Shown: in pieces, positions 11,401 through 21,301 of the stretch
Numbering within the stretch: position 1 is the first letter of the stretch
Layout of the letters: the number at the start of each line of letters is the position of its first letter
NCBI RefSeq assembly: GCF_014189535.1
Contig: NZ_CP050305.1
Span: forward strand, 124,001-188,000
DNA: 64,000 bases
Source: Rhizobium lusitanum
Lineage (GTDB): Bacteria > Pseudomonadota > Alphaproteobacteria > Rhizobiales > Rhizobiaceae
Direction: 5' to 3'
The notes under the pieces: model-generated
Told to the model about the DNA's origin: nothing
The model's input: only the letters and a program-made list of their open reading frames with translations
The model's database searches: none
Made by a program: the position numbers and the translations under genes

Positions 11401-13025
11401 CCGAATCCGTCCATCAGATGGTCCAGGGGAACATGCCACGCGCTTCGGCGGCGCTGGATGCCGCCAGCACCGGCGACGTGCCGCCGCCCGAACCGGATGT
11501 CGTTGCCTCGCGGCTGGAGGGTATTCCACGCGTTCACCGCCTGATGCTCGTCGCCGGAGGCGATGGCGGCTGGAACTCCACCCGTCCACGCTCGGCCGCC
11601 GCTCCGCTCCTTGAGGCCTGGTCGGGTGCCCGGCTCGGACCGCCCGCAACCATCCGGATCGGCAGCGATATCCAAGGTACCGTCCTGACGGCCGCCGATA
11701 CCGGTCTTTCCGCGCTCGACTTCGTCTATATAGCAACCGATCGGCCGAACTTCGAACGCGTCTTGCGCGCCAATCTGCCGGCCCTTGCCCCAGATGCCGC
11801 CCTCTTTGCCGAGCCCGCCGACGACTGGCCGGCAGGCCAGCGTGCCATCGGCAACATCTTCGACCTAGCCACTTCGCTGCGCGCGCTTCTGGTGGCCAGC
11901 CGCCCTGCAACGGCGGCAGACCTTGCCGTCCCTAACACCCCACCGGTACGCAGTGTCGCTCCGACTGAACTCGATCTGGTGAAGGCGCAGCTTCAAGCGG
12001 CAACCGGCATGTTGTCATTGCGCGCGCAGGCGGTCACGGCCCAGCTTTCAGTCAATCCTGTGGTGCACGAATTGCTTGCTTCCGCTCTTGCGGCGCTTGC
12101 CGACTTCGGGATCGTCCTTCCCCAACTCCAAGGCGATGCCATTATCAACGCCGGCCATCTTGTGTTGGCGGATGCCAACAAGCGCCTCATGGAGGCCGAA
12201 CAGGCGCTAGGCGACCCTGCTTCAATCACCGCCGAAAGCCTCGCGACAATTGGCCAGGGCCTCTTCGGCGACGGCTTCTGGGTGACCCCGCGTGTCGGAT
12301 CGCCTTCCGGGCCGGATGCGTGGGGACGGGCGGTCGGCGCCACGCCGCTGATTACCCAGCCTACGCACTTCGCCATCCAGCGCTACCTCACCGACATGGC
12401 TAGTGTGCGCGACAATGTCCGCCGTTATCTCGAGATCCTCATGCTGGGCAAGGCGACGGCTACGCCACCCGCACCCCGCGCTACCCAGATGGCAGGTGTC
12501 GGGGACGATCCGCCGACAACCTGGATCGGCGTCACGCTTGATCCCTCACAGCCAACATCCTCGGCCCCACTGGTCAGCACGGTGCTCGACACCGTTGCCG
12601 CCTATGATGGCAGCGGGGAGACGCTTGCGCTCATCATCGACGAGTGGACGGAGGTCGTGCCGATGCGCGAACGGCGTAGCAAGGAGCCGGGCGCGCCGGT
12701 CGATATCCGGTCGACCGCGGGCATAGCCGTCAATGCCAATGCGCCCGGAGCCCGCGCACCGCAGGCAATGTTGCTCGCCACCTCGCCCGATGGTAGCCGC
12801 TGGACGACTGACGCCATGGTTGACCTCCTTGCCGAGACTTTGGAACTGGCCAAGATCCGCGCGGTGACGTTGGAAACCACCAATGGAGCCGCACGCATCT
12901 TGCCAGCACTTTACGAGCGCAGCTGGTCGCTGCAGGGAGAAAAGGTCCTCGACCTCCGCTTTATTGCCGAGAGGGCGTACAACAAGGCTGCGGTCGCTGC
13001 CTTCGTAAAGGACAAGGGGCCATGA
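8395..13025 (+). pseudogene. giant-operon protein C, one gene split by a frameshift near 11180
   Basis: The frames 8395-11235 and 11232-13025 fit a single gene of about 1543 residues, the largest of the operon. Near 11178-11186 the sequence GCCGCGCC appears to lack one base. Adding it gives EVLARANVTDGLQLIEKYQG, running smoothly from the first frame into the second. The GTG at 11232 is then not a start. The N-terminus (residues 1-95) is a charged, Ala-rich likely coiled coil. A conserved-looking block LLLLPVRVETRF follows near residue 105, then DDVHIDQLDH. The rest is a mosaic of helical and mixed segments with no catalytic motif that I recognise. The ATG overlaps the stop of gene B, and the stop overlaps gene D (ATGA), indicating coupled translation. 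Function unknown; likely works with A, B and D. Confidence 0.6.
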
Positions 13026-14767
13026 GCAACACGGTGAATGTCATTGCTTCCCGCCCGCTAAGTGGGATCCTCAAGGCAATAGCCTTGGAGCCGCCGGCAT
13101 GGAGCCGCCTGGAACCGCAATCCGTCACCGGCGATCCCACCCCCGGCATCGAGGCACGCATCCATGATCCCTTATGGCTGATCGCTCGCCAATGGCAGTT
13201 CGGCGAGTTCCAGGGCGAGGATGCCGGCACACCTATAGCCATGCATGTCGCCATGACCAGCCGGCGGTTCAGTGCTTGGAAACCCGGTGACCAGAGCTCT
13301 GAAACTCCGGTGCGGCCGCTGAGGCCAGACCACTCGATCGAGCCCGAAGTGGAGCGCGAACCTCCACCCAGCCACGGCATCGGCTTGCGGCAACGAGCCG
13401 AGGCAGGAGCTCTACTCGTCTCGGCTTTGGCGGAGGCCGGTTTTGACGCCGGCAAGGCTTTGACGGACGCCTTTACGCTGCCCGTCGATGAAGAGCCGCC
13501 GACCGACGTGCCCGCGGCTCTCTGGCAGGCCGATCCAATGTGGCGCACGATCGCCCGTGCGAGCCCGGATGGGGAGGCGGTCGCTGCGTCCATCGAAGCG
13601 GCCGGCGCCGGCAATCCGGCCTGGCTGATCGGTGCTTCCGCTGATGCCGTTGCGGCATCACGGGAGTGGCTTGTCTGGTATCGCTCCCAGGTCTCCCGAC
13701 CGGCCGGCAGCAACGATGCCTGGCTGCGCGAGCGCCTCGAGTACCAATTCGCCGTCCGAACTGGCAATCCGGAGAACCAAGCGGTCTTCCGTGCACCTGC
13801 CCATGATGGCGGTCCAGTCGACTGGTACAGCTTCGATTATCACCACGGCGAGACCCTGACGGTGGAGGGGGAAGCCGCCGAGGCCGCAGCCGAAGTCGCC
13901 AAGACGATGACAATGCTGGCAACGCCTCTACGCTATGCCGGCATGCCTGCGGACCGTCTCTGGCAATTCGAGGATGGCCTCGTCAACTTCGGCCACATAG
14001 AGGCCCAGCCGCACGACCTCGCGCGCCTGTGCTTTGTCGAATTCTCAACGATCTACGGCAATGATTGGTACACGATCCCGGTCGACCTGCCGGCCGGCAG
14101 CTTCACCCAATTCTCCGAGGTCGCCTTCACCACTACGTTCGGCGAGCGCTTCGTGGTTAACCAAGCGGACGACCGAGGGCGCAGTGGCCATTTCCGCATG
14201 TTCGAGCTTAGTGTCTCGGGCGACCCCGTCATACTGCCCGGCCTGCTGATACCGCCGGGTGGCAGGATTTCGCAGGAAGGAAAGGCGCTGGAAGACGTAG
14301 TGTTCTTGCGCGACGAAAGCGCCAACATGGCCTGGGCAGTTGAAAAGACGGTGCAAGGCAAGAGCGGCGATCCACGCAGTCGCAGCAGCGAGCCGCAGTT
14401 CGTGCCACCCAACGCGCCGCTCGCCGCTGGGGCGGACCTGCGGTATATCCTGGAGACTACGGTGCCGGCCAACTGGATACCGCTCGTGCCGGTACCAACG
14501 TCGCCGGCGCAGGGTGGTTTCGAACTGCGCAAGGGCACAATGACCGACAAGGACGAATCGCTCGGCGAAATACTCGATCCAACGCCCTTCACGCTCAAGG
14601 AGGAAGAGGTTCCGCGTGAGGGCGTGCGAGTGCGCCGCGTTCCCGCCATTTGCAGGACCGCTGACGGCCAGATGGTGCGCTGGATCGCCCGCCGGGTCAG
14701 CGTTGCCCACGGCGAGGGAGCAAGCCGTCTTGCTTTCGACGGCACAACCAATCAGCCCGGAGGATAA
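13022..14767 (+). CDS. giant-operon protein D
   Basis: The last gene of the four-gene operon encodes 581 residues and overlaps the stop of gene C as ATGA. The strongest visible block is DPLWLIARQWQFGEFQGED near residues 51-69, preceded by a WSRLEPQ segment. These tryptophan-rich blocks look conserved, and I recall similar ones in proteins of unknown function that travel with DUF6603-type genes; this is memory, not a search. There is no signal peptide or membrane segment. The C-terminal 100 residues contain a basic, arginine-rich stretch (GVRVRRVPAICR). Its start codon and phase agree with the end of gene C in the restored frame, so the operon is co-linear throughout. Function unknown. Confidence 0.6.
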   Translation: MSNTVNVIASRPLSGILKAIALEPPAWSRLEPQSVTGDPTPGIEARIHDPLWLIARQWQFGEFQGEDAGTPIAMHVAMTSRRFSAWKPGDQSSETPVRPLRPDHSIEPEVEREPPPSHGIGLRQRAEAGALLVSALAEAGFDAGKALTDAFTLPVDEEPPTDVPAALWQADPMWRTIARASPDGEAVAASIEAAGAGNPAWLIGASADAVAASREWLVWYRSQVSRPAGSNDAWLRERLEYQFAVRTGNPENQAVFRAPAHDGGPVDWYSFDYHHGETLTVEGEAAEAAAEVAKTMTMLATPLRYAGMPADRLWQFEDGLVNFGHIEAQPHDLARLCFVEFSTIYGNDWYTIPVDLPAGSFTQFSEVAFTTTFGERFVVNQADDRGRSGHFRMFELSVSGDPVILPGLLIPPGGRISQEGKALEDVVFLRDESANMAWAVEKTVQGKSGDPRSRSSEPQFVPPNAPLAAGADLRYILETTVPANWIPLVPVPTSPAQGGFELRKGTMTDKDESLGEILDPTPFTLKEEEVPREGVRVRRVPAICRTADGQMVRWIARRVSVAHGEGASRLAFDGTTNQPGG

Positions 14768-15061
14768 GCGGTGAGTATGCAGATGGGGTCTTCGCGAGCT
14801 CCATTAGTGCCGCCTGTTTGCAAAGCCGCAGACAAGTTCATCCAGCGTTTCGCTACTCATCGGTAGACTCCATAATCGACTGGCAAGTTCACGGGCAATG
14901 GTTGCGTGCCGCTCCTACTCACCTACGAGCGGCCAACATTCCCTGGCCGAAACAGGTATGGGTCGATGCAAAAGGCTTGGCGGGCATCAACTTCGTGCTG
15001 CGCACGCCCGAACTCGGTTCGCTACCCGCCAAAACAAACTGTCGAACTGCATCATACCTCA

Positions 15062-15314
15062 ATCGCTGTCGGCTGCCTGACCTTGCGTTCCAGTGCCGCG
15101 ATTTGCGCCTCATATTCGGCGATCACGCTCGCTTCGGCTTCCTCATCGCTGAGTTCGCGCGATCTGATTGCGTCAGCCACAACTGAATGAGGTTGGCCGA
15201 GACACCGTAAGTACGTTGCGCATCACGCCGTCCGATGACGCCGTGTCGAATATCCTGGCAAAGCTGCAACTTGAACGGTGTCGAGTGCCGCCGGTATGGA
15301 CCTCTGGATTTCAT
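15062..15314 (-). pseudogene. IS3-family orfA remnant
   Basis: Reading from ATG 15314 on the minus strand gives a helix-turn-helix protein (FKLQLCQDIRHG, then RRDAQRTYGVSANLIQLW) typical of the small OrfA of an IS3-family element common in rhizobia. Around 15140 the frame breaks. One added base restores the expected RELSDEEAEASVIAEYEAQ coiled-coil leucine zipper. Beyond about 15062 the similarity ends, so the element is truncated and has no orfB. It lies just behind the giant operon and may mark its recombination boundary. Confidence 0.6.
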
Positions 15315-15399
15315 CAGCCTTCTCCATTTAAGGCCCACAGAGCGTATCAGTTTTCTCCTGTCCCGTGGTCCAGCCCGAGGAGTTCACACCAACGCCGGG

Positions 15400-16548
15400 T
15401 CAGATCGTGTCGGAATTCAACATAAAGGGGACGTATTGCATGTGATCACTACGGTGCATTAAATCAACCAATTCAGCTTGGCGATGAGTACTAGTCTTTT
15501 CAAAAATTCGAGCAAGATGGGTGCGTCCAGTAGACCTCTTAATTCCTAGGTGATCAGCGGCCGACTGTATGCCGTGCCCTTTCATGAGTTCGACAGCAAA
15601 CAACGCCTCTGATGCAGTCAATCCGAACTGTTTTTGTAATTGGGAATTGAACGGTTGCACGTTGCGATTGGGTTCAGTTACAAACACTGCAGCTACAGAT
15701 CGTTCTATCGTAAAAAAGGGAGCTTGTTCAGAGCGAAGTGGAGCTATCAGCAATGATAACGATTTTTTTCCCGGTTCGGAATTAAGATGGAGATGTCCAC
15801 CTGCTGGACGATCGTTGCCGGGTGGCACGGCACGGGCAATCAGAGAATATAGTAGCCCTGAATTTGCAATCGTATCGGCAAGAAGTCTTCCATTCGATAT
15901 CCGCAGCGACCCAGATGATCCACAAATGCGTTCAGCCTGCTCATCAGCAAAAATCACTCGGGCGGCTCTGTCTACAATTAGCATACTTCGTCCAAAAGCT
16001 TTGATGGACGCTTCACTCTGTATCTGCATTTGTGCAATTTTAATATTTAACTGAACCGCTCGTTTCACATGCGGCACAAGACAACGGAAAAGCTGGATGT
16101 CCTCCGGTCCAAACTCTTCCTTTCTATGTACGGCCAGAGCGGTTTGTCGCCCATCCTCTTTCAAAACGACAGCATTGAGAATGGATCCAAGATGCTGCGG
16201 CACCAGAAAGTCGTTGTAAAACTCTGTTCGACAAAAATCACGTTTTGACATAACCATTGCGTCAGTCTGCACGGCACCAGCCTGCGAAGCGGTCATTCGA
16301 TGCCAGATTGGGTTGATCTGATGGTAATGGTTGGCATAACTCTCGAAATATGTTGGATCGCATAGTGGAGCGATGCTCCAGGACTGAGCCGAACGATCGC
16401 CTTGCCGCGTCAGAACAACGGCGCGAGCACCGCAGGTTTCAGCGATGAGACGCAACGCATCCGGCCAGCGATTAAAATCCACCGCTGCATCATAGATCGC
16501 ACTGATTAGGCTACCAACTATAGCTTCATTAAGCGTGTAGTTTCCCAT
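15400..16548 (-). CDS. LuxR-family transcriptional regulator
   Basis: A 382-residue regulator. The last 75 residues form a LuxR-type helix-turn-helix: FGLTASEALFAVELMKG begins near residue 309, followed by the recognition helix in SAADHLGIKRSTGRTHL and the dimer helix HRQAELVDLM. The first 220 residues are a mixed alpha/beta region that could be a PAS- or GAF-like sensory domain; no autoinducer-binding signature is obvious. There is no receiver domain. It is transcribed away from the exported-protein island that begins at 16.8 kb, sharing an intergenic region of about 300 bases with the CVNH gene. It is therefore a candidate regulator of that island, though this is an inference from position. 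Confidence 0.85.
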   Translation of the reverse strand: MGNYTLNEAIVGSLISAIYDAAVDFNRWPDALRLIAETCGARAVVLTRQGDRSAQSWSIAPLCDPTYFESYANHYHQINPIWHRMTASQAGAVQTDAMVMSKRDFCRTEFYNDFLVPQHLGSILNAVVLKEDGRQTALAVHRKEEFGPEDIQLFRCLVPHVKRAVQLNIKIAQMQIQSEASIKAFGRSMLIVDRAARVIFADEQAERICGSSGSLRISNGRLLADTIANSGLLYSLIARAVPPGNDRPAGGHLHLNSEPGKKSLSLLIAPLRSEQAPFFTIERSVAAVFVTEPNRNVQPFNSQLQKQFGLTASEALFAVELMKGHGIQSAADHLGIKRSTGRTHLARIFEKTSTHRQAELVDLMHRSDHMQYVPFMLNSDTI

Positions 16549-16848
16549 GATTTCCCCTTGGGCACAACTAACACCGTTCTCAACCTGTTATGTATAGAAG
16601 TTGACGAGACTTTTGTGATCCTCATCAAAGGCTCTGCTCAATTCGAACTTTGAATTTTTCTAATATATTAAACAGAGAAGATATCAGTACCAACAGGGGA
16701 TCTCAACGATCGTCACGGTATTATATGAGTATGTTCTTAAAAATTTGTCTGTATAGGCCGAACGGCGGATGTTTGGCATTCAAGCAAACGATACAATTCG
16801 CAGAATATGGAGATTATCCAGTTCGCATTTCTTCGCGGAGGATTGGTT

Positions 16849-17652
16849 ATGAGCACATCCAGTACGAAGAATGCGGTTATCGTTGGTTTTATAGCGAGCC
16901 TTGGCTGCATTTTGGCTTCGGTCGTGGACAGCACCTCATTAAATGCCGCACCGAACCCGCCCGGCGGCTATCAGCAATCATGCCGTGACATTGCAGCGGA
17001 TGAGACGTCAGTCGTCGCACAGTGCATGAACTTCAATGGCGATTGGGCATCCAAAACGACGTTAAACTACACCGGCTGTGGCGGTGAAATCTACAATTAC
17101 GATGGTCAGCTCAAATGCGCGGGCTTACCGCCCCCGCAGGGCACGTATCAGTCGACTTGCAATGAACTCAAAACAGACTCGGATCAAGTTCTTCACGCGA
17201 GATGCGAAACGATCAACGGCGGTTGGATTACCACAAGTTTGGTGATCGTCGGGTGCCAGGGGAATATTGCCAACATCGACGGAACCCTTCATTGCAACCG
17301 CAGCCCGGTTCCCATTCCATCCGGCTCATATTTGGAGACCTGCTGGGATGTTGCGGCTGACGGCATTCACCTGAGTGCCACCTGCCGAACACTTAGCGGC
17401 GATAGCGCGGGTACATCTGCAATTGCTGACTACCCCGCTTGCGCGCGCTCCAATCAGGATATCTTGAACCGCGATGGTGTTTTGACCTGCGCGTCTGTTA
17501 CCCCTGCCAACTCACCTTGTTCTTGGGGCAATCCAAATCGCGATCCACATTGCGGAGTATCTGTTAATCCGAACCCAGCACCTCCTTGGCCTCCGGGTTC
17601 GTCCACCTCGTACCCATTCTCGATGAAACGGAACGTTCCGTTGAACCCATAG
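16849..17652 (+). CDS. exported protein with three tandem CVNH (cyanovirin-N homology) repeats
   Basis: The start at ATG 16849 is chosen because GGAGG lies at 16836-16840 and the N-terminus then becomes a signal-peptide-like segment (residues 8-33). Three homologous repeats follow at residues 39-90, 97-149 and 158-214. Each has the pattern G-Y-x3-C, then a second Cys about 15 residues on, a Gly-Trp pair in the first two, and a closing Asp-Gly-x-Leu-x-Cys. This matches the CVNH fold, known for binding high-mannose glycans; canonical CVNH has two sequence repeats per domain. The four cysteines per repeat fit extracellular disulfides. The last 50 residues are Pro/Asn-rich. It is followed closely by an LGFP-repeat gene on the same strand. 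The third repeat lacks the tryptophan. A carbohydrate-binding role outside the cell is likely; the ligand is unknown. Confidence 0.75.
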   Translation: MSTSSTKNAVIVGFIASLGCILASVVDSTSLNAAPNPPGGYQQSCRDIAADETSVVAQCMNFNGDWASKTTLNYTGCGGEIYNYDGQLKCAGLPPPQGTYQSTCNELKTDSDQVLHARCETINGGWITTSLVIVGCQGNIANIDGTLHCNRSPVPIPSGSYLETCWDVAADGIHLSATCRTLSGDSAGTSAIADYPACARSNQDILNRDGVLTCASVTPANSPCSWGNPNRDPHCGVSVNPNPAPPWPPGSSTSYPFSMKRNVPLNP

Positions 17653-17681
17653 GCAACGCCTATCAAACCTGTGAGGCTATC

Positions 17682-19031
17682 ATGACAAACCCCAATGAAA
17701 CTACCAATCTCGGATGGCACCACAGTGCAGCTTCATCCCTGCAAACTCAGAGAACGAGCTACATTCATGCTGTGTCTCAGCTATTTGAGCCCGGCGATCC
17801 CCACTTGAACAGTCAAGCAGCCGTTCACCGCGTCGGCGATACGGTGTCAGTAGCGGCCTCAGGAGCACTGGTTTCGCTTATTTCTCTCCAACAAGCGGTG
17901 GATGCCATTACTCAGAAAGCGGCAAGTCTCGGGCTATCCAATGCCAATGTAGAAAGCGCTGTGGAGGGTGTTACGGGTGGCTATATCGGTCGATTTTCGG
18001 ATATGGATATCTACTATTCCGTCGAAACCGGAGCCCATGAAGTTCATGGCGATATCCGAGCAAAATACAATGTGCTTGGTGGTCCCGGCGGTCTTCTCGG
18101 GTTGCCCGTAACCGACGAAGAACCAACACCGGACCTAATCGGACGCTTCAATCACTTTACCGGCGGATCCATCTATTGGACGCAACATACAGGCCCCATG
18201 TCAGTTCGTGGCCAGATCAAAGATCTTTGGGCAACGATGGGTTTTGAAAAAAGCGAACTTGGTTACCCCGTCACGGATCAATATCGAATGAAGACTGCGT
18301 CACCAAATGACCCAGTCATTGAATGGTGCCAGTTTGAAAACGGAATGATTGCATCCGATCGCACCGAAGCCCGCGTCGCGCCCTTTGCTACAATCGACCC
18401 TAATACTCTTCAATCGGTCGTATGGAAGATGATTGATACCAGATTTCATGATTCACCAGATAATGTAGGCCTTCATCCCGATACGAGCATTCAAGGCGTC
18501 AGCGAATGGCACTACGGCTTTTGGGTTTCTGTCCCGCGGGCAATTGGCTTTCGTCTACACGGCTTTCGCGATAACGGCGGCGCTCCCGATACTGACTACT
18601 TCATAAATCTTTGGCTGCGATTTGAACTTGCATGGAGCACCAACAACTTTGCTGAACCTATCGACAAATCAGTTGTAGCCTCGCTGGATTGGTTGCGAGT
18701 GACCTCTGATGGTTTCGATGTGTCCGGCGGCGCTGTGATCAACGGTGTAACACAGGGCTTGCACGATGCATTCTTCTCTGCCCCAGGAAGTGGTGATCAT
18801 CCTGAAGTGCTTGCCGGGTCACTGTATGTCGGCAACTTGCCGACGCACGCAGAGCCAAGGCGCGGCAATATAGATTTGATTGGAATCGGAGTATCGAAGG
18901 CAGGCGAGTTTCAGGTGTTTGTGAATCCATTGCGCCCGACTGACGCGCCAGGCATATCTGATTATGGAATACTGCGCAGCATTGGGGCTCAAACAGAGCT
19001 GAATCTTCTAGTCAGTAAACTTCTCGCTTAA
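17682..19031 (+). CDS. LGFP-repeat protein
   Basis: ATG 17682 is preferred because GAGG stands just upstream; the longer frame from 17586 would overlap the preceding CVNH gene. The 449-residue product has two clear LGFP-type repeats, with cores LGLPVTDE at residues 139-146 and LGYPVTDQ at 193-200. A preceding GRFSDMDIYYS and a GRFNHFTGGSIYW segment complete each unit. LGFP repeats in other bacteria occur on secreted or cell-wall-linked hydrolases and are thought to anchor to the envelope. Residues 230-449 form another, Trp-rich beta region of unknown type. No classical signal peptide is visible from this start, which is odd given the exported neighbours. It probably forms an operon with the CVNH gene (30-base gap). 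Confidence 0.7.
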   Translation: MTNPNETTNLGWHHSAASSLQTQRTSYIHAVSQLFEPGDPHLNSQAAVHRVGDTVSVAASGALVSLISLQQAVDAITQKAASLGLSNANVESAVEGVTGGYIGRFSDMDIYYSVETGAHEVHGDIRAKYNVLGGPGGLLGLPVTDEEPTPDLIGRFNHFTGGSIYWTQHTGPMSVRGQIKDLWATMGFEKSELGYPVTDQYRMKTASPNDPVIEWCQFENGMIASDRTEARVAPFATIDPNTLQSVVWKMIDTRFHDSPDNVGLHPDTSIQGVSEWHYGFWVSVPRAIGFRLHGFRDNGGAPDTDYFINLWLRFELAWSTNNFAEPIDKSVVASLDWLRVTSDGFDVSGGAVINGVTQGLHDAFFSAPGSGDHPEVLAGSLYVGNLPTHAEPRRGNIDLIGIGVSKAGEFQVFVNPLRPTDAPGISDYGILRSIGAQTELNLLVSKLLA

Positions 19032-19119
19032 ATCGAAAAGTCTTTGGGTTTACGGGTGAGGAACCCGGAAAATTCACAGCATCGTCTTTAACTTACTACA
19101 GATAAGGGGGTACGTTTCT

Positions 19120-19794
19120 ATGAAGTACAAAATTGCAATATTCATCTTCCTCTTTACAGCTTCCTTTTTTCCGGTAGAACGCGCTTATGCCGTAAACTGC
19201 ACTGTACCAGCGCCTTCGGTGTCGTTTGTAGAGAATAGACCGCCTTTTGGCGGCGGCCCGATAGTGAATGGGCAGATAATCTGGCGCTATGTTGGCAGGG
19301 ACACTTGCAGAGATATTTACAATTTGCGCTACGGAATAATTGGCGGCAGCGAAATCCAGATAGAAATACGGGGGCATTCTTGTAAGCCCGGCGCCCCCTG
19401 CGCCTTCAACGTATCCCTCAATCGCGACAAACCTTACGTTTTTAAAGTTCAAGCTTGCCACACGGCGTTTGCTCAAAGTTCTTCCTGTTCTCAGTGGGGC
19501 CAGACGATCTATCGCCGCTATGGCCCTGACACATGCAAAGATGGATTTGTTTGGCGCGAACTCATTCCCAACGATCATGTGTGCGTAACGCCGCAAACCC
19601 GACAGCAGGGACAAAACGATAACGCACAGGCCATGCAGCGACGCAATCCGGCGGGAGGCCCCTATGGTCCCGACACCTGCAAGCAAGGGTTCGTCTGGCG
19701 CGAATTGACACCAAATGATCACGTTTGCGTAACGCCCCAAACACGCCAGCAAGGTCGCGATGACAATGCGCAAGCCGCACAGCGGCGGGCCTGA
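19120..19794 (+). CDS. secreted protein with two C-terminal GPDTC repeats
   Basis: A 224-residue protein with a good ribosome site (AAGGGGG at 19104-19110) and a clear signal peptide (residues 1-24, ending AYA). Residues 26-125 form a Cys-containing, fibronectin-III-like beta region. Then come two near-identical repeats at residues 134-175 and 182-223: YGPDTCK, GFVWRE, NDHVCVTPQTR, DNAQA, each with two cysteines. Such repeats occur in exported proteins of actinobacteria and other soil bacteria; their role is unknown. It follows the LGFP gene after 88 bases. The two repeat copies differ at only a few positions, so the duplication is probably recent. Confidence 0.65.
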   Translation: MKYKIAIFIFLFTASFFPVERAYAVNCTVPAPSVSFVENRPPFGGGPIVNGQIIWRYVGRDTCRDIYNLRYGIIGGSEIQIEIRGHSCKPGAPCAFNVSLNRDKPYVFKVQACHTAFAQSSSCSQWGQTIYRRYGPDTCKDGFVWRELIPNDHVCVTPQTRQQGQNDNAQAMQRRNPAGGPYGPDTCKQGFVWRELTPNDHVCVTPQTRQQGRDDNAQAAQRRA

Positions 19795-19982
19795 GGCGTT
19801 TGGCAAATCGATTGCGCTAGTGTCGCTTGGCACATTGCGATGCCATTTATGGGAGGAGGCCAAGCGCGTTATTCCGATCTGGCTGTCAATCGGCGGAATG
19901 TTCCCGTTCAGTCGTATTGTTCGCTTTCGAGACCAATGTCCGAAAGGCTGATGACGGTGGCCACCCAGGATGTCGTTTTGCC

Positions 19983-21260
19983 TCAGTTCGGCTTGCGGGT
20001 ATCCAAGACGGCCTGAGGACAAGCTCGCCGCTCAGCGGATGTCAACGAGGAAGGCTGCGACAGATCAGTTTCAATCGTGGGCTCAGGCATGAAGCTTGGC
20101 ATCATCCGGTCGTCGGAAAGCCCTGCGCTAGATGCCCATACCCGACCGCGTGCCCGCCACGCGTCCAGCTCCTCCGCGTTCAGCCGATGTTCGCCTTCAT
20201 CGACATAGAAAGCCACATCCCTTCCGAGGCGGTCCCTGCGTTGACTGCCTGGCCTGACCGTCAGAGCGATGGCCTGTCTGATCTGCCAGGGCCTTGAGTC
20301 AGGCAAGCCCTTCAGTTGATTTTGGATCGCTTGTTCGATCGCCAAGTGGTCCTTAGAGTTCACGTTGGTGTGCGCCGCGCGATCCTTGAAGAAGCCGTAG
20401 TCCATTTCCGTGGGCACCAGGTGATTGGAGGCGTAGGCGTCGTAAAAGGACGCGACTTTCCCACCATCCAGGCTGGCGCTTCTGTAGAGCTTGTCAAACA
20501 TCTCTCTTGCAGCAGGGATAGCACCAATCTTCGAGAAGCCGATCTTCCATGCCACCCGTCTCTTCGCGTCCATCCAGACTCCACAAAGATAGGTTTCCAA
20601 GCTTCGGTCAGGATCTCGGTCCCGAAGTACGAACATGCGGCGGACCGCAGCGGCTTCAGTCCCAAAGGAATCGTCGATGCTATTGGCATCGAGTTTGTCC
20701 AGAGCCTGGAGAATGAGCCGCACCTCCTGACCGCCTCCAGCTGTCGCACCGTTCGGACCCCAGGTCAGATAAGACCTTGGATCGTTGGAGTAGCACCGCA
20801 TTTGCCCATGCTTCGGGTCGTAATGCGGTTTCGACTGGCAGAAATTCCATTCCATCACGGTATAGTCAGTGGCCTCATATGTAAGCATGATCGTGTGGGC
20901 ACGCTGATCCACAGAAGGTGGCGACACATCCGGCAGCAACGCTTGCCAATAGGCCACAGTCAGTGTCCCAGCGACCGCTTCGGCATCACCGGCAATTTTC
21001 GGTGCGATCTCCGGGCAAGCGCTCAGGAGCGTCAGCGCCCATCGAGTTGCTGGCCCGAATTGCCCGTCGATGGTGGGAGAAACGTTTTTTCCACAAGCCT
21101 TCAAGGCAGCCACCATTGCGGTCTGCAAATTGGCCACCGGCCCATACCTGCCGTCGTCCAATGGTGCCTCGCGATACTTGTACAGCACGTCCGCGTGGGC
21201 GCAGGCCGGCAGAAGTGACATGAAGATGATTGCAAGGAGCGGCAATACAGTCTTTGGCAT
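19983..21260 (-). CDS. exported protein with peptidoglycan-binding-like domain
   Basis: The start is set at ATG 21260, which has a GGGGGA ribosome site and begins a signal peptide (MPKTVLPLLAIIFMSLLPAC, then AHA); the longer frame to 21359 lacks these. A lipoprotein cysteine at residue 20 is possible, but the -2 proline is atypical. Residues 38-77 resemble a peptidoglycan-binding fold (DGRYGPVANLQ, DGQFGPATRWAL). The next 250 residues contain TWGPNGATAGGGQE and several Trp/Cys positions. This could be a lysozyme- or chitosanase-like catalytic part, but no active site can be assigned with confidence. The upstream gene on the same strand ends 41 bases before this start, suggesting an operon. 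Confidence 0.5.
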   Translation of the reverse strand: MPKTVLPLLAIIFMSLLPACAHADVLYKYREAPLDDGRYGPVANLQTAMVAALKACGKNVSPTIDGQFGPATRWALTLLSACPEIAPKIAGDAEAVAGTLTVAYWQALLPDVSPPSVDQRAHTIMLTYEATDYTVMEWNFCQSKPHYDPKHGQMRCYSNDPRSYLTWGPNGATAGGGQEVRLILQALDKLDANSIDDSFGTEAAAVRRMFVLRDRDPDRSLETYLCGVWMDAKRRVAWKIGFSKIGAIPAAREMFDKLYRSASLDGGKVASFYDAYASNHLVPTEMDYGFFKDRAAHTNVNSKDHLAIEQAIQNQLKGLPDSRPWQIRQAIALTVRPGSQRRDRLGRDVAFYVDEGEHRLNAEELDAWRARGRVWASSAGLSDDRMMPSFMPEPTIETDLSQPSSLTSAERRACPQAVLDTRKPN

Positions 21261-21301
21261 GTTCCCCCGGGTAAGGTCGATCGAATACAAGTGCGCGCTG
21301 G

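Noticed and set aside
2327..13922. Long minus-strand frames inside the giant operon, for example 2723-3556, 9946-11067 and 12961-13767
   Set aside because: They are antisense shadows of GC-rich genes with restored, continuous plus-strand frames and overlapping start/stop signals; no ribosome sites or motifs support them.
19096..20022. 308-codon minus-strand frame
   Set aside because: It is the antisense of the secreted GPDTC-repeat gene, which has a signal peptide and repeats on the plus strand.
20316..21218. 300-codon plus-strand frame
   Set aside because: Antisense shadow of the peptidoglycan-binding-like gene, which has a signal peptide and a ribosome site.
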